Shown here: piece by piece, positions 53,653 through 62,491 of the stretch
How the letters are laid out: the number at the start of each line of letters is the position of its first letter
Position numbering within the stretch: position 1 is the first letter of the stretch
Assembly: GCF_042686175.1 (NCBI RefSeq)
Contig: NZ_JBHUOR010000003.1
Span: 1 to 64,000, forward strand
Reading direction: 5' to 3'
DNA: 64,000 nucleotides
DNA from: Kurthia populi
GTDB taxonomy: Bacteria; Bacillota; Bacilli; Bacillales_A; Planococcaceae
Notes under the pieces: generated by a model
Seen by the model: the letters and a program-made list of their open reading frames with translations, nothing else
Databases searched by the model: none
Told to the model about the DNA's origin: nothing
Position numbers and translations under genes: made by a program

Positions 53653-54429
53653 TTACTGCCCCTTAAACTGCGGCGCGCGTTTTTCTTTGAATGCCTGTAA
53701 GCCTTCCAAACGGTCCTCACTATGCAAAAGACGCTCGTATGCTAATGCTTCAATTTCAAGTCCTGTCGCGAGATCCGTCTGCAAGCCCGCTTGGATCGCT
53801 TTTTTTGCTTGAATCAGTGATAATGGTGCATTTTTTGCCATTTCCTGCGCTAGTTTCTGCGCTTCCTCCATTAGCATTTCCGGCACATATAAATGTTCAA
53901 TGACCCCAAGCTGCAGTGCCTCTTCGCCTGAAATGCGGCGTGCGGTGTAAATGAGTTCTTTCGCTTTCCCCGCACCAATTAATCGTGCTAAACGCTGCGT
54001 ACCACCTGCACCTGGAATAATGCCTAGTGCCGTCTCCGTTAAGCCAACCTTTGCCATCGTGCTAGCTACACGGATATCACAGGCAAGTGAAATTTCTAAA
54101 CCCCCACCTACCGCTACTCCGTTAATGACCGCAATGACTGGCTGAGGTAACGCTTCTGTCTGTCGAATCACTTCGCCAATAAGTGCGACCGTCTGACGCG
54201 TCTGTACCTCATCCATCGATTGTCGTTCTTTTAAATCTGCTCCTGCACAAAATACTTTATCTCCAGTTCCCGTCAGTAATACAACACGAATTTCACGGTT
54301 ATGTGCAATGGTTTCTAATGCTGCCTTATATTCCTCTAACATCGCCAGTGACATCGAATTCGCCGCCTCCGGACGATTCAATGTAATGGTCGCAATATGA
54401 TTATCTACTTCTACGATTACATAGCTCAT
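53653..54429 (-). CDS. yngF: enoyl-CoA hydratase family, methylglutaconyl-CoA hydratase (YngF)
   Basis: 258 residues of the crotonase fold. CoA/oxyanion segments FCAGADLKERQSM (near 61) and AVINGVAVGGGLEISLACDIRVAS (near 98), catalytic Glu region GLTETALGIIPGAGGTQRL (near 129). Expected step: hydration of 3-methylglutaconyl-CoA to HMG-CoA. Its start overlaps the end of the HMG-CoA lyase gene by four bases. Confidence 0.9.
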   Translation of the reverse strand: MSYVIVEVDNHIATITLNRPEAANSMSLAMLEEYKAALETIAHNREIRVVLLTGTGDKVFCAGADLKERQSMDEVQTRQTVALIGEVIRQTEALPQPVIAVINGVAVGGGLEISLACDIRVASTMAKVGLTETALGIIPGAGGTQRLARLIGAGKAKELIYTARRISGEEALQLGVIEHLYVPEMLMEEAQKLAQEMAKNAPLSLIQAKKAIQAGLQTDLATGLEIEALAYERLLHSEDRLEGLQAFKEKRAPQFKGQ

Positions 54430-55331
54430 AGTTGCTCACCTCGGAAAACCGCCATTTGCTTTGATGTTAGCGGTCGTTTCATTTGTTGTTCCATAAACTG
54501 TGATGCATGTAATAACTTCTGCATATCTACACCTGTTTCAATGCCCATTGTGTCAAATAAATAGAGGACATCCTCCGTCGCAACGTTACCAGATGCGCCC
54601 TTTGCATATGGGCAGCCGCCAAGACCGCCAATCGCACTATCAAACCGTGTGATACCATAGGGTAGGCTTGCCACAATATTCGAAATTGCGGTGCCATGCG
54701 TATCATGAAAATGCATCGCCAAATGCTCAGGTTTGTAGTGCTTTAGTAATTCATCTAGTAAACGTTCCACCTGTGTAGGAACAGCAACGCCAATTGTGTC
54801 GCCAAGCGAAATCTCCTGTACGCCCATATCAAATAAATGATCGGCAACATATTTCACCTGGCTTGGCTCTGTGTAGCCGTCATATGGACAGGCAACCACC
54901 GTTGAAATATAGCCACGCACCGTCTTTCCTGCTGCACGTGCTGCCTGAACGACTTCCCGGAGCACCGGAAAGGTTTCAGCAATCGTTTTATTAATATTTT
55001 CTTTATTGTGGCCCTCAGATGCGGACATAAAGACACTCACTTCATCAATATCTGCATCAAGTGCCCGCTCAAGCCCTTTTAAGTTCGGTACGAGTGCCGC
55101 ATACGTAATACCTGGTTTTCGGTCAATGCCTTTTAACACATCAACCGCATCAGTTAGCTGCGGAATCCATTTAGGATGCACGAAGCTCGACACCTCAATA
55201 TAATCAAGACCGGTATCGCTTAAACGGTTAATGAGCTCGATTTTATTTTCCGTTGTGATGATGGCCTTTTCATTTTGAAGCCCATCGCGCGGTCCGACTT
55301 CCTTTAGCTGTACAGCGTTTGGTTGCTTCAT
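54426..55331 (-). CDS. yngG: hydroxymethylglutaryl-CoA lyase (YngG)
   Basis: 301 residues. EVGPRDGLQNE at the N-terminus, the metal-binding FHDTHGTAISN (near 223) and the catalytic cysteine in GLGGCPYAKGASGNVATED (near 257) identify the enzyme. It splits HMG-CoA to acetyl-CoA and acetoacetate, the end of leucine breakdown. Confidence 0.95.
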   Translation of the reverse strand: MKQPNAVQLKEVGPRDGLQNEKAIITTENKIELINRLSDTGLDYIEVSSFVHPKWIPQLTDAVDVLKGIDRKPGITYAALVPNLKGLERALDADIDEVSVFMSASEGHNKENINKTIAETFPVLREVVQAARAAGKTVRGYISTVVACPYDGYTEPSQVKYVADHLFDMGVQEISLGDTIGVAVPTQVERLLDELLKHYKPEHLAMHFHDTHGTAISNIVASLPYGITRFDSAIGGLGGCPYAKGASGNVATEDVLYLFDTMGIETGVDMQKLLHASQFMEQQMKRPLTSKQMAVFRGEQL

Positions 55332-55344
55332 ATGAAAAACCCTC

Positions 55345-55551
55345 CTATTCGATTTCGACTAAATCCGCATCAACATCAATAAAATCGCCCTCGTTGACAA
55401 CTACGCGTTTTACAACGCCTGCTTCTTCCGCTTCTACGGGAATCTCCATTTTCATCGACTCTAAAATCATGACTTCTTGACCCTCTTCCACTGTATCGCC
55501 CTCTTTTACTAACACTTTCCATACTGTGCCTGCCATCTCTGCTTTAATCAT
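55345..55551 (-). CDS. yngHB: biotin carrier protein (YngHB type)
   Basis: 68 residues; the biotin-accepting lysine is in ILESMKMEIPV (near 33). Free-standing carrier subunit of the acyl-CoA carboxylase. It lies between the lyase and biotin carboxylase genes. Confidence 0.94.
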   Translation of the reverse strand: MIKAEMAGTVWKVLVKEGDTVEEGQEVMILESMKMEIPVEAEEAGVVKRVVVNEGDFIDVDADLVEIE

Positions 55552-55567
55552 TTTTCATCCATCCTCT

Positions 55568-56923
55568 CTATTTTTTCGCCACTTCTGGCAAATAATATTG
55601 TTCAACAAATTTTGTCGTTGTGCGTCCTGCCTGGAATTCCGGATGTGCCACTACATCCCGTAGCATCGGAATATTCGTTTTAATGCCTTCTACCACATAA
55701 TCTGCGAGCGCTTGTTGCATACGCGTAACCGCTTCATCACGTGTCGTCCCTGTCGTAATTAATTTTGCAATCATGGGGTCATAAAACGGCGTCACAACAC
55801 TACCTTCCTCGACACCTGCCTCATGGCGAATACCTGATCCTTGTGGTAACACAAGCTTCGTAATCGTCCCTGGTGACGGGAAGAAACGTACCGGATCCTC
55901 TGCATAAATACGCACTTCTATCGCATGCCCATGAATCGTTAATTGCGAGCGCTCAATCGTTAGCTCTTCACCAGATGCAATCTTTAGCTGCCATTCGACT
56001 AAATCCAGTCCAGAAATTTCTTCTGTAACCGGATGCTCTACTTGTAGGCGTGTATTCATTTCTAAGAAATAAAATTGCTCGTTGGCATCAACTAAAAATT
56101 CAATTGTGCCCGCATTCGTGTAGCCAATACTTGAAGCGGCCGCAACTGCTGCATCGAGCATTTTTTCACGCGTTTCTGCTGAAATAAATGGTGATGTGGC
56201 CTCTTCAACGACCTTTTGATTACGACGCTGGACCGAGCATTCTCGCTCAAACACAGGAATCGTATGGCCATGCTGATCGGCGAGCACCTGTACCTCAATA
56301 TGATGTGGCTCAGCGATAAATTTCTCGACAAACATCGTCCCGTCACCGAAAAAGCTTTCGGCACGCTTTTGATTGCCTTCAAATGCCTTCAACAGCTCGG
56401 CCTCATCATGTACAACCTGCATGCCAATACCGCCACCACCCGCAGAAGCCTTCAGCATGACCGGATAGCCAATCTTTGCGGCCACTTCAGCTGCTTCTGT
56501 TGCACTAGCCATCGCTTCATTGACCCCTTCGATAATCGGCACGCCCGCAGAAGCCATACGTTTACGCGCTTCAAGCTTACTACCCATGGCCTCAATAACT
56601 TCAGAAGTCGGACCGATAAACACAAGCCCCTCCTGCTCAACGCGCTTCGCAAAACCCGCATTCTCAGATAATAGACCATATCCTGGATGAATCGCCTCTG
56701 CACCAGATTCCTTCGCCGCTGCTAAAATCGCATCGATATTTAAATAGCTTTGATTCACTGGCGGCTCACCGACACAGTAGCTTTCATCTGCCTCTCGCAC
56801 ATGTAGGCTCGTTTCATCGGCCTTTGAATAAATGGCCACCGTCTGAATACCAAGTCGCTTACACGTCCGAATAATACGGCGTGCAATTTCACCGCGATTG
56901 GCAATTAATACTTTTTGAAACAT
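55568..56923 (-). CDS. yngHA: biotin carboxylase subunit (AccC/YngHA type)
   Basis: 451 residues. ATP-grasp enzyme: ANRGEIARRIIRTCKRLGI, HPGYGLLSENAGFA (near 81), KASAGGGGIGM (near 159), EFLVDANEQFYFLEMNTRLQVEHPVTE in pieces (near 275-295). It charges the biotin carrier with CO2. The start overlaps the stop of the CoA ligase by one base (TAATG). Confidence 0.95.
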   Translation of the reverse strand: MFQKVLIANRGEIARRIIRTCKRLGIQTVAIYSKADETSLHVREADESYCVGEPPVNQSYLNIDAILAAAKESGAEAIHPGYGLLSENAGFAKRVEQEGLVFIGPTSEVIEAMGSKLEARKRMASAGVPIIEGVNEAMASATEAAEVAAKIGYPVMLKASAGGGGIGMQVVHDEAELLKAFEGNQKRAESFFGDGTMFVEKFIAEPHHIEVQVLADQHGHTIPVFERECSVQRRNQKVVEEATSPFISAETREKMLDAAVAAASSIGYTNAGTIEFLVDANEQFYFLEMNTRLQVEHPVTEEISGLDLVEWQLKIASGEELTIERSQLTIHGHAIEVRIYAEDPVRFFPSPGTITKLVLPQGSGIRHEAGVEEGSVVTPFYDPMIAKLITTGTTRDEAVTRMQQALADYVVEGIKTNIPMLRDVVAHPEFQAGRTTTKFVEQYYLPEVAKK

Positions 56924-58563
56924 TATTCTTCACCTCGCCTAATTTCAAATAATTCTCGTAGCTTAAATTTCTGCACTTTCCCAGAAGCGGTCATCGGATA
57001 CTCGGCCATAAAGAAAATATAACGCGGAATTTTATGACGCGAAATCTGGCCATCGCAAAATGCACGAATCTCTTCCTCCGTCACTGCCTGATTATCCTTT
57101 GGTATAATCCAAGCGGCTAATTCTTCGCCGTATTTGGCATCCGGTACACCCACAACCTGTACGTCAAGAACAGCGGGATGCTGATATAAGAATTCCTCTA
57201 CCTCGCGCGGATAAATATTTTCGCCCCCGCGGATGACCATATCCTTCAGACGTCCTGTCACACGTACATAGCCCGCTTCGTCCATCGTGCCTAAATCTCC
57301 GGTATGGAGCCAGTTATCAGCATCAACTGCTTCACGCGTTGCTTCAGGATTATTATAGTAACCCTTCATTACACAATAGCCGCGAGCACAAATTTCACCT
57401 TGTACGCCGCTTGGCACCTCATCCATCGTACCCGGATAAACGATACGCACCTCCGTATTTGGTAGCGCGCGTCCAACCGTTTCCACTTTCAAATCGATGG
57501 CATCATCGGTACGCGTTTGCGTTAAAACAGGTGATGATTCGGTTTGGCCGTAACAAATCGTAATATCTTTCATACCAAGTGTATCCATTACACCTTTCAT
57601 CACTTCAATTGGACAAGTTGATCCAGCCATAACACCCGTTCTAAGACTGGATAAATCAAAATCAGTGACATTTGGTAAGTTCAGCTCGCTAATAAACATC
57701 GTCGGCACCCCGTGAAGAGCTGTACAGCGCTCCTGTTCAACCGTTTTTAACACAATGCTCGGCTCAAACTCTCGCACCGGCACCATCGTCCCGCCTGCTG
57801 ATACAATCGTTAGCGTCCCAATGACACAGCCAAAGCAGTGGAAGAATGGCACTGGAATGCATAGCCGGTCATCTGACGTGAGCTTCATACATTCTGCAAT
57901 GTTAAGCGCATTATTAATTAAATTGTAGTGCGATAGCATAACACCTTTAGGAAAGCCTGTCGTCCCTGATGTGTACTGTAAATTGATGACGTCATGTGCA
58001 GTCAGTGAAGCTTTTCGCTGTGCTAGTGCTTTATCCGGCACATCTTCCCCGAGCTTAATAAAATCATGCCAGCTATAGGTGCCTGGATAATCCTGATCAC
58101 TAATAACGACGACTGTTTTTAAAAGCGGCAGTGCAGCACTCTCTAAGCTACCCGGTGAGCTATCTCGCAGCTCTGGGCAAATTTCATACAATGTTTCAAT
58201 AAAGGAATGATCACGGTATTGATCAATGAGTACGAGCATTTTCGAATCAGATTGCTTCAAAATATATTTGAGCTCATTGGCACGATAATTTGTATTAATC
58301 GTCACAAGTGGTGCGCCCATTTTACCTGAGCCAAACTGTAAGCCAGGCCACTGGGCAACATTGGTCGTCCATACAGAGAAATGATCGCCCTTTTCAAGCC
58401 CCACCGCCATCAATGCCTTTGCGACATCATTGACATGATTATTAAACTGCGTGTACGTCATACGTAAATTAAGATCTTCATAAACTAATGCTTCATTATC
58501 CGGGACCTGGGCTACACGTTGTTCAAGAAATTCGCCTATCGTTTGTTCCACTAATTGAGCCAA
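56923..58563 (-). CDS. yngI: AMP-dependent acyl-CoA synthetase (YngI type)
   Basis: 546 residues from TTG 58563 (AGG six bases before), or from GTG 58551. AMP-binding motifs LQYTSGTTGFPKGVMLSH (near 196) and YGQTESSPV (near 344), HTGDLGTMDEAGYVRVTGRLKD in pieces (near 430) and the C-terminal lysine region TASGKVQKFKL (near 528). It probably activates isovalerate or related acids. A small inverted repeat lies between it and the dehydrogenase gene. Confidence 0.9.
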   Translation of the reverse strand: MAQLVEQTIGEFLEQRVAQVPDNEALVYEDLNLRMTYTQFNNHVNDVAKALMAVGLEKGDHFSVWTTNVAQWPGLQFGSGKMGAPLVTINTNYRANELKYILKQSDSKMLVLIDQYRDHSFIETLYEICPELRDSSPGSLESAALPLLKTVVVISDQDYPGTYSWHDFIKLGEDVPDKALAQRKASLTAHDVINLQYTSGTTGFPKGVMLSHYNLINNALNIAECMKLTSDDRLCIPVPFFHCFGCVIGTLTIVSAGGTMVPVREFEPSIVLKTVEQERCTALHGVPTMFISELNLPNVTDFDLSSLRTGVMAGSTCPIEVMKGVMDTLGMKDITICYGQTESSPVLTQTRTDDAIDLKVETVGRALPNTEVRIVYPGTMDEVPSGVQGEICARGYCVMKGYYNNPEATREAVDADNWLHTGDLGTMDEAGYVRVTGRLKDMVIRGGENIYPREVEEFLYQHPAVLDVQVVGVPDAKYGEELAAWIIPKDNQAVTEEEIRAFCDGQISRHKIPRYIFFMAEYPMTASGKVQKFKLRELFEIRRGEE

Positions 58564-58620
58564 ATGAGTCCTACTACTTCTATTTAAAAAGCAGTAGTGT
58601 CACCTCTCTTTCGTTTTGGA

Positions 58621-59763
58621 TTAACAGCCAAGCTGACGTGCGATTACAACACGTTGAATCTCTGATGTACCTTCACCAATTTCCATTAACTTAATATCAC
58701 GTAAATGACGCTCTACATCGTACTCGGCCATATAGCCGTAGCCACCATGAATTTGAATGGCCTGATTACATGTGCGGAAGCCCATTTCAGAAGAGAATAA
58801 CTTCGCATACGCTGCCTCTAATTTAAATGGCTTACCGTTATCTTTTAACCAAGCCGCCTTCATAACCATATTACGCGCGAGCTCGATTTCCATTGCCATA
58901 TCGGCTAACTTGAATTGAATGGCTTGTAGTTTTGAAATTGATTGCCCAAACTGGACGCGTTCTTTCGAATAAGCCAATGCCTTATCATACGCTGACTGTG
59001 CAATCCCTACCGATAATGCCGCGATTGAAATTCGACCACCATCTAGTGTATTTAAAAATTGCCCAAAACCTTTCTTTTCATCACCCAGCACATTTTCACG
59101 CGGTACCCGTACATTATCTAAAATGATTTCACAAGTATTCGATGCACGAACACCCATTTTTTGATAATCCGAGCGAATTGTGACCCCTGGTGTATCACTC
59201 GGTACGATAATCGCCGTAATAATATTTTTACCGCGCTCATCCTTACCTGTTACTGCTGTAACAACGATTTGACGTGAATAAGAGGCATTCGTAATCCACT
59301 GCTTCTCGCCGTTGATCACCCACTCATCTCCGTCTAACACCGCACGTGTCTGCGTACCACCAGCATCTGACCCTGCATTTGGTTCAGTCAGCCCAAAAGC
59401 TCCTAGTGTCTCACCCTTTGCAAGTGGCACTAAATATTCTTGCTTTTGCTCCTCAGTACCAAAATTATAAAATGGCGTTGCCCCAAGACTTACTGCTGCC
59501 GCATACGATAAGCCTGTACCACCGCAAGCACGTCCAATTTCCTCTACCGCAAGTGCATACGACACAATATCGCCACCCGCGCCGCCGTACTCTTCAGGGA
59601 ATGGAATACCTAATAAGCCAAGCTCCCCAATGCGTTTGAAGCTTTCCTCACGAAAGGTATGCGTTTCATCTAACTCGCGAGCATGTGGGGCAATCTCCGC
59701 CTGTGCAAAATCACGTACCATATTACGAATCATCTGTTGTTCCTTCGTTAACTCAAAATTCAT
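58621..59763 (-). CDS. yngJ: acyl-CoA dehydrogenase, probably isovaleryl-CoA (YngJ type)
   Basis: 380 residues, the usual size. FAD-site segments AFGLTEPNAGSDAGG (near 124) and QWITNASYSRQIVV (near 150); ERVQFGQSISKLQAIQFKLADM (near 250) and QIHGGYGYMAEYDVERHLRD (near 337), where the acidic active-site residue is expected nearby. First structural gene of the operon; the TetR operator at 59785-59798 precedes its ribosome site GAGGAGG. Confidence 0.92.
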   Translation of the reverse strand: MNFELTKEQQMIRNMVRDFAQAEIAPHARELDETHTFREESFKRIGELGLLGIPFPEEYGGAGGDIVSYALAVEEIGRACGGTGLSYAAAVSLGATPFYNFGTEEQKQEYLVPLAKGETLGAFGLTEPNAGSDAGGTQTRAVLDGDEWVINGEKQWITNASYSRQIVVTAVTGKDERGKNIITAIIVPSDTPGVTIRSDYQKMGVRASNTCEIILDNVRVPRENVLGDEKKGFGQFLNTLDGGRISIAALSVGIAQSAYDKALAYSKERVQFGQSISKLQAIQFKLADMAMEIELARNMVMKAAWLKDNGKPFKLEAAYAKLFSSEMGFRTCNQAIQIHGGYGYMAEYDVERHLRDIKLMEIGEGTSEIQRVVIARQLGC

Positions 59764-59784
59764 TATTATTCCTCCTCAATTTGA

Positions 59785-59798
59785 ACCGACTAGTCGGT
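59785..59798. promoter_or_regulatory. TetR-type operator before leucine-degradation operon
   Basis: ACCGACTAGTCGGT is a perfect 14-bp palindrome of the kind bound by TetR regulators of fatty-acid and CoA metabolism. On the minus strand it lies just after a TATACT -10-like element (59810-59805), in the 52 bp between the TetR gene and the dehydrogenase gene. Confidence 0.75.
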
Positions 59799-59815
59799 CT
59801 GTACAGTATAAAAGC

Positions 59816-60433
59816 TCACAACAAGTACTGTTTTGTGGCAGCTTCACGGTACCCCGCCTCTGTCATTACACCGCGCAAAATCACATCATTGAAATACGTT
59901 GTAATATCTTGCATCGTTAGTTCACCGTCTTGCTTATACCACTTGTATGTCCAATTGACTGTCCCAATAATCAACATCGCTGTAATGGTAATCGACAGCT
60001 CTTGCCTAAAAACCTGTTGGCGCTGTCCATTGATTAAAATTTGCTCCAGTAGCTTTCGATACGCCGTACGCTTTTTCGTAATGGCCTCTTCATGATTTGG
60101 CAGCAAGTAAACGCTTTCATTATAAAAAACCGTAATATGCCGCTGATAAATATTAAAGACATTCATAAACGTACGCATCAAAGCATCTAGCTGATCAATC
60201 GCGGAATCATATTGCTCGCTCGCCCGCTTTGTTTCATTCAATACATAGGAGATGAAAATATCATGAATCTCATACAGCAAATCATCCTTTGATTTGAAAT
60301 GATGATAGAAGCCACCTTTTGAAGTTTCGGCATGCTCAACCAGCTCCTCAACGCTAACACCGTGGTAGCCCTTTTCCTGAAATAAATCGAGCGCTGCTTC
60401 GACGACGCGTTCTTTCACTGTTAATTTCCGCAT
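59816..60433 (-). CDS. TetR-family repressor
   Basis: 205 residues. N-terminal HTH: ERVVEAALDLFQEKGYHGVSVEELVEHAETSKGGFYHHFKSKDDLLYEI in pieces (8-58). The C-terminal ligand domain is of the fatty-acyl regulator kind. It stands directly upstream of and in the same direction as the leucine/isovalerate operon; with the palindrome at 59785 it probably represses that operon until an acyl-CoA is bound. Confidence 0.9.
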   Translation of the reverse strand: MRKLTVKERVVEAALDLFQEKGYHGVSVEELVEHAETSKGGFYHHFKSKDDLLYEIHDIFISYVLNETKRASEQYDSAIDQLDALMRTFMNVFNIYQRHITVFYNESVYLLPNHEEAITKKRTAYRKLLEQILINGQRQQVFRQELSITITAMLIIGTVNWTYKWYKQDGELTMQDITTYFNDVILRGVMTEAGYREAATKQYLL

Positions 60434-60500
60434 GGCCTCACCACCCCTTTATCTATTTTTAACACAAATATTCTGCTTTATGCAATCTTTTTGTAAAATA

Positions 60501-60529
60501 TTGACTAAAAAAATATTTTAAGCTATAGT
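60501..60529 (+). promoter_or_regulatory. SigA promoter of the rsgA leader
   Basis: TTGACT (60501-60506), 17 bases, TATAGT (60524-60529). It would start a leader RNA of about 200 bases ahead of the rsgA-type gene. Confidence 0.75.
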
Positions 60530-60563
60530 GGTAGTAACGTTGAAACGGAAGAAGGTGCTGACT

Positions 60564-60641
60564 ATGAAAAATATGAATGCGATTGTATCGTCTCATGAGC
60601 CTTTGTGCGCTTTTTTAGTCATCCACCGACGCCTACACTAG
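60564..60641 (+). CDS. 25-residue leader peptide upstream of rsgA
   Basis: ATG 60564 has AAGGTG six bases before it and the frame ends at TAG 60639-60641. The peptide begins MKNMNAIVSSHEPLCAF and ends LVIHRRLH. It has no resemblance to a functional domain; with the terminator downstream it looks like a regulatory peptide whose translation controls transcription. The six bases around the stop are part of a small hairpin (TACACT...AGTGTA, 60634-60652). Confidence 0.6.
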   Translation: MKNMNAIVSSHEPLCAFLVIHRRLH

Positions 60642-60718
60642 TGATGAGTGTATCTATTTTTGTACGATGGAATTCTGACCTATGAATGCGCCCAAATGGC
60701 TCAGTCATAGGTTTTTTT
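60596..60718 (+). promoter_or_regulatory. attenuator: terminator and alternative antiterminator
   Basis: The terminator has arms CCTATGA-TG-GCC (60679-60692) and GGC-CA-TCATAGG (60698-60711) with two mismatched positions and is followed by seven T. TGAGCCTTTGTGCGC inside the leader peptide (60596-60610) can pair with GCGCCCAAATGGCTCA (60688-60703), with one mismatch and one bulge. This removes the upper stem and part of the 3' arm. The two structures exclude each other. Confidence 0.65.
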
Positions 60719-60744
60719 ATACGCAAAAATAGGAGGAATTCACA

Positions 60745-61806
60745 TTGAATTTACAAACATTAGGCTTCACAACATATTTTGAACAGCAACAAATCGACAC
60801 GAAAAAACAACTTTACCCTGCACGTATCGTTCAACAACATAAACATGCTTACCGCGTACAGGGTGAGCATTTCAACTGGCTCGGAACCGTCAGTGGTAGC
60901 TATTCTTTTCATACATTACATGCCATTGATTATCCTGCAATCGGCGACTGGGTGCTCGTCGAACAAATGCCAGGCGAGGAAAAATGCCTCATCCATCATC
61001 TACTCGAGCGTAAATCGGTCTTCACGCGAAAGGCTGCCGGACTTGAAGTAGAAGAACAGGTTGTTGCCGCAAATATTGACATCGTCTTTTTAGTAATGAG
61101 CTTAAATGATGATTTTAATAGCCGCCGCCTTGAACGCTATGTCGTTGCCGCATGGGAATCAGGTGCAATGCCAGTTGTCGTCTTAACGAAGGCAGATATG
61201 TGCGAAGACGTCACACCCTTTATTCGTGAAACAGAAACAGCTGCGATGGGTGTTGATTATGTCGTGACAAGTGTAGTAACAGGCGAAGGGATCAACGATT
61301 TGCGTCAATATTTAACGCTTGGAAAAACGGCGGCATTACTTGGTTCATCTGGTGCTGGTAAATCCTCTCTAACCAATGCCTTAGTAGAAACAGCCGCAAT
61401 GAAAGTTTCTGCTATACGTGAGGACGATGCGAAGGGCCGCCATACGACGACGCATCGCGAGCTCGTCCAATTACCGGGCGGTGCATGCTTAATTGATACC
61501 CCTGGAATGCGCGAACTGCATATTTGGAGCGAGCAAAACAGCTTGGATACCGGCTTTAAGGATATTGAAGGCTATGCAGAAGATTGCCGTTTCCGCGATT
61601 GCACCCATCAAAATGAACCAGGCTGTGCTGTTCGCGGTGCAATCGAGCGTGGCGAGCTGGAACCTGGCCGTCTACAAAATTATTTTAAGCTATTACGTGA
61701 GGTTGCCTTTATCGAGCGCAAAACAAATGCGCAGCAACAGCTTGCTGAAAAGCGCCGCTGGAAAAAAATATCGAAAACACAAAAGGCAAATTACAAACAA
61801 CGCTAA
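60745..61806 (+). CDS. rsgA: RsgA-type ribosome-associated GTPase
   Basis: 353 residues from TTG 60745 with AGGAGG. Circularly permuted GTPase: OB-fold N-terminus, then G4 VLTKADM (near 150), G1 GSSGAGKSSLTNAL (near 200), G3 DTPGMRELHIW (near 251), and a C-terminal zinc unit CRFRDCTHQNEPGCAV. RsgA helps the late steps of 30S assembly. In Bacillales the main copy usually stands with prkC and rpe; this one is alone and longer at the C-terminus (KRRWKKISKTQKANYKQR), so it may be a second copy. It lies behind a leader peptide and attenuator. Confidence 0.9.
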   Translation: MNLQTLGFTTYFEQQQIDTKKQLYPARIVQQHKHAYRVQGEHFNWLGTVSGSYSFHTLHAIDYPAIGDWVLVEQMPGEEKCLIHHLLERKSVFTRKAAGLEVEEQVVAANIDIVFLVMSLNDDFNSRRLERYVVAAWESGAMPVVVLTKADMCEDVTPFIRETETAAMGVDYVVTSVVTGEGINDLRQYLTLGKTAALLGSSGAGKSSLTNALVETAAMKVSAIREDDAKGRHTTTHRELVQLPGGACLIDTPGMRELHIWSEQNSLDTGFKDIEGYAEDCRFRDCTHQNEPGCAVRGAIERGELEPGRLQNYFKLLREVAFIERKTNAQQQLAEKRRWKKISKTQKANYKQR

Positions 61807-61810
61807 TCAC

Positions 61811-61842
61811 GAAAGAGGCTGGATTTCTCCAGCCTCTTTTTT
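61811..61842 (+). terminator. terminator of rsgA
   Basis: AAAGAGGCTGGA (61812-61823) and TCCAGCCTCTTT (61828-61839) are perfect arms followed by TTT. Confidence 0.9.
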
Positions 61843-61844
61843 CT

Positions 61845-62455
61845 ATATCTTCATTTGAAATCGTTCATTACGTTAGAAAGCGTCTTTTCGATACGACATA
61901 TTTTTTAATAAGCGTCTCTACTGAGCTTATTTACACACTATTATTATAATAATTTGCGTCACTTAAAGGGTTTACGTGATAATTACTATTTTTAAAGCGA
62001 TAAATATTATGTTTTAGCAAGTCATTCGTTCAAGTTCGGCCCTTTTCCGGGTCTCTAACGGGTATTTTTTGACCGTTTTAGCCTTAAAAAGGGCAATTTC
62101 CACACATAAAAATTAAAAAAAATAGCAGAATCTCGCTGTATGTCGTTTTTTTGAATAAATCTTTTTCTTTAAGGAAAATCCCCTATTTATAACACCTCTA
62201 GGGGCCCCACTTTTAACTAAAACAACCCGCAGAAGCGCCGTTTTCACATAAAACAGCCTTTTTCAGTTATCAAAAATGATGGTTATTTGTGACGGTGTCG
62301 CCTAATAAATTTTTTTGTTGACGATTTTTGCAATATTGTTATTAAACAATTTAAAATCGATGCGCCTATTAGCATTAATTGGCACATATTTTGAAATATG
62401 TCGTAGCCAAAACCCGCTTTCTAGCGTTCTGACGATTTGCTAGCAAACGATTAAA
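61845..62455. other. 610-bp region without recognisable gene
   Basis: No open frame with a ribosome site on either strand. Visible structure: a nested hairpin TTGGC-ACATATTT...AAATATGT-GCCAA at 62379-62410, with a further pair of CTAGC-like arms after it, and several GC-rich clusters (62040-62070, 62195-62235) in otherwise AT-rich DNA. It may hold a non-coding RNA or a decayed gene. Confidence 0.4.
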
Positions 62456-62487
62456 AAACCCTTCGACAGTTTCGTCGAAGGGTTTCA
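62455..62487 (-). terminator. terminator of unknown gene at 62492
   Basis: AAACCCTTCGAC and GTCGAAGGGTTT form a perfect 12-bp stem; on the minus strand TTTTTTAAT follows. Confidence 0.85.
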
Positions 62488-62491
62488 TTAA

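Noticed and set aside
56216..56671. 151-codon plus-strand frame
   Set aside because: Shadow of the biotin carboxylase gene, no start signal.
62379..62396. TTGGCACATATTTTGAAA as sigma-54 promoter
   Set aside because: The -12 GC is missing (GA instead), and no gene follows on the plus strand.
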